Source of the DNA: Shinisaurus crocodilurus
Taxonomy: Eukaryota > Chordata > Lepidosauria > Squamata > Shinisauridae
NCBI GenBank assembly: GCA_021292165.1
Contig: CM037880.1
Coordinates: 24,516,051-24,580,050 of the forward strand
Direction of reading: 5' to 3'
Length of the DNA: 64,000 nucleotides
Part shown: one piece after another, positions 40,101-46,100 of the stretch
Position numbering within the stretch: the first letter of the stretch is position 1
How the letters are laid out: the number at the start of each line of letters is the position of its first letter
The notes under the pieces: generated by a model
Told to the model about the DNA's origin: nothing
Databases searched by the model: none
What the model saw: only the letters and a program-made list of their open reading frames with translations
Made by a program: the position numbers and the translations under genes

Positions 40101-43100
40101 TACTTTACTCCCAACTCAAGGATGGAAAGCGGAATATCGGTGGTCAATATAAGAGGTTTAAAGATGTTCATAAGGCTAATCTAAAAAAATGCAATATAAA
40201 CATCGAAAACTGGGAAGCTCTGGCCCATGAACGATCTAAATGGAGGTTGGCCTTTCACAAAGGTTCCATGGACTTTGAAGAAGCCCGAGTGCAAGGTGAA
40301 AGGGAGAAACGTGCTAAGCGAAAAGCACGTCAAATGAATCCTTTACAGGACCATCTTCTATCTGGTAACCTGTGTCCTCACTGTGGGAAGCTGTGTGGAT
40401 CTAGAATTGGCCTCCACAGTCACTTACGGACTCATCGCTAGAGTCTACACAATCTTCTTTAGAATTTCCTCCTTTTATCCCGGAAGACAATCTTACTCGG
40501 TCACGAGTGATCGCCTGATGATGGATGTGGTTAAGAAACCATTATTTGTTATCGCAGCTGGGTTCAGACACTACAGCAATCCACATTTCAACAACAGTTG
40601 ACCATTCAATGACAACCACACTCAACCATACTCAACCTCGAGCATGGGTTATTGTGTTGTGTGAACCCAGTCGGTGTGTGTATGTGTATTCTCTTTTAAT
40701 GCAATTTAATGTGTATGAACTAGCATTGAATGAAGTTGTGCACAGCTAATTTGTTTTTGGAAACCTGGCATATGTTTGTACTTTTCTGGAGTCTAGGGTG
40801 AAAAGCTAGACCATGTTGAATAAGTCTTAAGTCCTTGTTTTAGGAGGTTTTGATATTTCTTTCTAAGATAATCAGTGGTACCTGATGCAGTAAATGGCCA
40901 AAATATTCATATTTGCATTTTGAACATCCACCAAAATCTGGAATTGAGCATTTTAATTTGGAAAACCTGCTAATGTGTGGTCTAGACTTAAATTTATAAT
41001 TTAACTTATTCTTCGGCCTAAACCCACTTTTAAAAGTTGGCAGTAGGGAGTTTTTCATGAAGATGCACTGAAATGAAAACTGCAATGAAACCTCTCTATT
41101 TTCTATTTTTAGAACTCTCCATAGACAAATAACTAGTATAATACAGTCTTTCTTCATTCCTCTGTAAATCAGCATAACCAGCTCCATTCTTATTGACTGG
41201 ATTTCCCCCCCAGGTGGGTTAATTGAGGGAAACTGATTAAAACCTCATCATATATTCTAATTCTAAAAGTTTTGAAAGTATTTTAAAATTAAATTCTCCT
41301 TTGGGGTTGAAAGCAGGCATTATCTAAAATAGGAACAGGAAACAAATTTCGTCTGACAAATTGGTAGTTAATAGTAGATGTTTTCTTAGTATGGTGATCG
41401 TAATGTGGCAACTGACTGTTGTGGAACAGCAAGCCACATTTTTAATCATATATATAGTATGCAAGCATGCTCTATTTTACAAGAGCAGCTAGTACCAGCT
41501 CCCACTGGAGTTGGAGCACTGAACATATGTACTGTGCTTCAGACCTGTACATGTTGAGTTTCCTTTTTTAGGATAAGGGATGTGCATACAAGATTTACAT
41601 ATTTTGATATGGTATTCTCTTATTTTATATTTTGTTCAGCATTTACAGCCGAACAATACCAGCAACATCAGCAGCAACTGGCACTAATGCAGAAACAGCA
41701 GCTTGCACAAATTCATCAACAGCAAGCAAATAGTAATTCTTCTGCGAACACTTCACAGGTGAGGGAGTTGTCTGTATTATGATTTATCCCTCATTTTTTC
41801 CACCAGGGTTCATCTCTAATTGTCAACTGTTGCCATAGCACCTTGCAACTAACCAACAGGAAAGTGGCTTTCGCTCGATTCTACATCTTAGCCATACTCT
41901 AGCGTGTTTAGAAGGGATGCTACAGGTGAGTAAAGTAGGCATTGCCTCTTCTCCCTCCTAACAGAAAAGAGGTAACTCAGTATTGAAAGACATGGTATAC
42001 ATGTTCCTAAAAAACTCCAGATAACATTAATTTAGACTGCATATGTGTGTTTGTGTTTTCCCCCATTAGAAATTCAAAGCTTAACCTTGGCATAATGCAA
42101 GTGGCATTCCTTTTAGACACTTCAAGGTTGCTAGAGATTAATATATTAACACTGCTAATAAACTTTCGTTGTGCTTGCTTTATTGAACTTTTCATGTGTT
42201 TTTTTACAAATGTCTTAAGACCAGGAGAATACTGTGTTAATTACTCCAGTTACAGATTCTAAAAATACCGGTACTTGATTTTAAATGTTATTTATAATGC
42301 TTGCCCAGTTCTAGACACTACGGTTTTGCTTTTAAGAAATAAGTGAGATTTGAAGCAAGGCTTTTTAATGTGGGAGGACTTTGGAGTTGCTTTCTGCTGG
42401 ACCTTTGGAGCAGCCTTCTGCTGGACCCCAACCTTTTTGGCACCAGGGACCGGTTTCGTGGAAGACAATTTTTCCATGGACCGGGGGGGGGGGGGGGGAT
42501 GGTCTCATGATGTTTCAAGCGCATTACATTTATTATGCACTTTTTTTCTATTATTGTTACATTGTAATATATAATGAAATAATTATGCAACTCACCATAA
42601 TGCATAATTAGTGGGAGCCCTGCACTAAAAATCATGCTAAATCTAATCAGCTGTCCTACCCAAGAGTACATTGCCAACATGTAAATTTCATAAAATGTTA
42701 AAATAGTTATGTAATTGTAACCTAATTTATAAAAATCATACACCTTACAACTTAAAAATCATTCCACTAAAACTTTAAAATTGCATACAGGTAAGCAAGT
42801 GATCTTAAAACGCTTTTATCCTATTTACTGGATTACAGATCACCAAAAATTATACATAGTTACAATTCATTCAAAGCCATCAACATGTAAATTTCATAAA
42901 ATGTTAAAATTATTATACAATTGTAACCTACAGTATTTTTCCATGTATAAGACTATACTTTTTCCTAAAATTGTTAGACTAAAAATTGAGGGTTGTCTTA
43001 TACACGGAAGTAAGCCAAGGAGAGAACTGTGCGGTTGCGAAACTGCCCAGTGCGGGGCGTCTTATACATGGGGGCGTCTTATAGACGGAAAAATACGGTA

Positions 43101-46100
43101 ATTAATAATAATCATACACCTTACAACTTAAAAATCATTTCTCTATAAACTTTAAAATTGCATATAGGTAAGCAAGTGATCCTATCCCCTTTGTAATGAA
43201 CATTAGAACGCTGTTATCCTATTTGCTGGATTACTAAATTTAAAAGATCCCCAAAAATAATTATACATAGTTACAATTCATTCAAAGCCATTTATATTGC
43301 TTATCTCTACACCAAAGACATTTTTGCCAGAAGGTAACTAATCGGCATCAAGAGTCCCTTCAAAAAGGAAAGCAGTTTCCCTTCAAAGAGTATGTATCTG
43401 AAACCCAATTTCGTAGTCTTAAAATTTTCTGAAACAAAGCCCCCGACTGTTATAACAACAGAAAAGTCCTAACTCATTATTTTCTAATGTTTTATAAACA
43501 TATTCCTGAGTGATAAGAAAAACCCACAACTCACCGCTTATTTTCTAATATTGTTCAAGACAGCTTCATCAGTTTCCGAGTATGTAGATTGTGAGTTAAT
43601 CACCAATACTCAAACGCCTCCAGGTGATGCTTACAAAGCCATTCACCTAAATACTATGGTAAAATACCTTTGCTATTCGGGGCTGTTTTAAGGTACTTTG
43701 CCATTGTATTTATGTAAAAAGAGCAGCGGAGCCCTGGAGAACCAGGAAGTGACAGGATGGAAATGCTGGCCCAGAGGCAAGGGGGTGTGTGTGTGCATGC
43801 TCGCCAGAGCTCACAGCGTGCGGCCCGGTTCCTAACAGGCCGCGGACCGGGAGTTGGGGACCCCTGCTTTGGAGGACATGTTTTCCTGCTGATGGAACTA
43901 CTTCCATCAGTGGAACCAGGAGGAAGCGATTCCCCCTCCCCTGCAGCCCCCTGTGCACCCTCAAAATTAGCTCCAGATGGTTGGAGAACCCTCCAGAGCA
44001 GATTTTCGTATGGCATGATTGGCTGTAGCAGGAAGGAGAGAGTCCCATCATGTGAGAATCCAATGTGCAATGTTGGATTCCTCCCATATATGTTTAGGTG
44101 CACTTTTGGAGAACAAATGAGTCTGATCTTTTATTAGTAAAGTTGGTGATTTGTCAGTTCTTTGTTATACTTCTCCTTTGTGGATCTGACTGCTGTTTTA
44201 ATTATTGTGGCTTTTAGCATCCTTATTTTAGGGTGCAGTTCTATGCAGGTTTAGACAGAATGACTGGTCACTATGGCTGGCTGGGGAATTCTGGGAGTTG
44301 AAGGACTTTTTTTCTGTCTAAACATGCATAGGATTGTACCCTTAATTGTTTTAAAGTTGTCTGTATATAAAATTAAGTAACTTTGAACTGTTACTTGAAA
44401 GGTGGTCTAGAAATTTAGTTAGTAAATTACTGTAGTATGTGTTTTATAGCTTGCTGTGTGACTTATTTATTCCCCCCCCCTCTTTTTTTTAAAAAGGGTT
44501 TTATTTCCAAGACATTGGATTCTGTTAGTGCTCAATTTGCTGCTTCAGCATTGGTTACATCAGAACAGCTCATGGGATTCAAAATGAAGGATGATGTGGT
44601 GCTTGGAATTGGGGTGAATGGCATCCTTCAAGCCTCAGGTAAGAAACGGTAATGATATGTCCTGATTTTCTCTGTGTGTCTTAAGTCAGTAAAGGCGCAA
44701 TTCTAGGCATGTTTAGACTGAAAAAGTCTTCCAACTCCCAGCATTCCCCAGCCAGTCATGCTGGCTGGGGAATGCTGGGAATTGTAAGACTTTTTTCTGT
44801 CTAAACATGCATAGGTTCACGCCCTAATCTAATGTTGCATTTTGGAGTCACACCTCATTGTTTGTGTTTTTTCTCTTATCCCATAGGAGTATATAAGGGC
44901 TTACACCTCAGTAGTACTACACCTACAGCACTTGTACATACAAGCTCATCATCAACAGCAGGTTCAACCTTGTTACAGCCTTCAAATATAACACAGACTT
45001 CAAGTTCCCACAGTGCACTGAGTCACCAAGTAACTTCTGCCAATTCTGCAACAACTCAGGTTCTGTTTGGGAACAACATTAGATTAACTGTACCCTCATC
45101 AGTTGCCACTGCAAACTCTATTACTACGCTCAATGCACGACACATACCTAGAACTCTAAGTGCTGTTCCATCATCTGCCTTAAAGCTGGCTGCAGCAAAC
45201 TGTCAGGTGCCCAAGGTGCCAGCTTCATCCTCTGTGGACACAGTACCAAGGTAAGCCTTTATGTTAGAATATAAGCTGGTGAGGAGATCTTTCTGAACTG
45301 CTATCCTACCATTGAAAAATAGGTCTCTGGCACTTTCTGAGTCCCTTTAGGCAAAAATAAAAAATCCCTGTAGAATATATTTTAAACCTGCCTATAACTT
45401 CTGCATTGTGAATATTTTATTAATAAAAACATGCATTTGAAGTACAAAGTAAACTTTGGTTACTACTGTTACGAAAAGAACCAAATTCTTTAATATGGAA
45501 ACTTTTATGTTTTGGATTTGAAGGACCATAATAATGTGTTTTGTGTCTGATGTGATTAGACATCTTGATGTGATCTTGTGTCTGAGAGATGCAAACTTTT
45601 TATAAAGGTCTTGAACAATGTTTAATGATGTAGTACAGTACAGAAATCAGCTGGAATTGGAGAATTATATTCTCGGAAACCCCAGTTCTGAATACAGTTA
45701 TGTGACAGTAAACAATCAATTGAATGGGTTTATCAGGGATGGGGACTCGGACTCGAGGACTCGACTCGTGAGTCGGACTGAGTCCCCCCTCTGACTCGAG
45801 TCCCAATATTTTTAATGGGACTCGAGACCAAGGACTCGTCAACATCCCTGGGCTGTGCCAGAAGGAGTGGAGAGGAGCGCGATCGCCGGTGAAGATCAAG
45901 TTGAACAGTTGAATTGTCCCAAGACAAAGGGCACTGCTTGTTTGTCTGCCTGGTCTGTTCTTGCCAAAATCAGTTGCAGAGTTTTGAAATAAAAAGGCAC
46001 ACTTGTGCCTAGAATTTATTTAAGCCACATAATCTGAAGTAACCTTATTTTGTTGGGGAAAAAACCCATTGATTTTAATAGGGACTCGTGGAGTTAGTTT

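Larger units (their letters stand above)
39342..40672. mobile_element. Palindromic MITE split by LINE copy 2
   Basis: The left arm (39342-39540: gactgggggtcacacaacac, gataacccacgctc, caagccatggtttaacc) is the imperfect complement of the right arm (40527-40672: gtggttaagaaaccattatt, gcatgggttattgtgttgtg, tgaacccagtc). Without the LINE the element is about 345 bp. Same group as 34612-34860. Confidence 0.8.
29311..41639 (+). other. Intron between visible exons 9 and 10
   Basis: 12.3 kb, the largest intron. It holds two copies of the C2H2-type LINE in opposite orientation, a 5S-SINE, several palindromic MITEs and a LINE 3' region. Long stretches (30010-30900, 31510-32065, 34305-34600, 34870-36680, 36940-38920, 40680-41639) show no gene and nothing I can name. 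Confidence 0.7.
42411..43866. mobile_element. hAT (Charlie-like) element, 1.46 kb
   Basis: Exact 8-bp duplication ctttggag at 42403-42410 and 43867-43874. Left end: CAG, a short filler, then gaccccaacctttttggcac and cagggaccggtttcgtggaa. Right end: gcggcccggttcctaacagg, ccgcggaccgggagttgggg and acccctg. These termini resemble a Charlie-type element I know from mammals (MER30-like, recalled). The interior is AT-rich, with a tandem duplication and a nested MITE. A minus-strand stub (MAKYLKTAPNSKG) may be a remnant of transposase start. Confidence 0.85.
41926..44496 (+). other. Intron between visible exons 11 and 12
   Basis: Mostly the hAT element at 42411-43866 plus a Harbinger-like fold-back at 44231. 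41930-42400 and 43870-44225 contain no gene. Confidence 0.7.

Noticed and set aside
43654..44137. Overlapping 120-150-codon frames on both strands
   Set aside because: Composition-driven frames across the GC-rich hAT terminus; no splice context and no recognisable protein.
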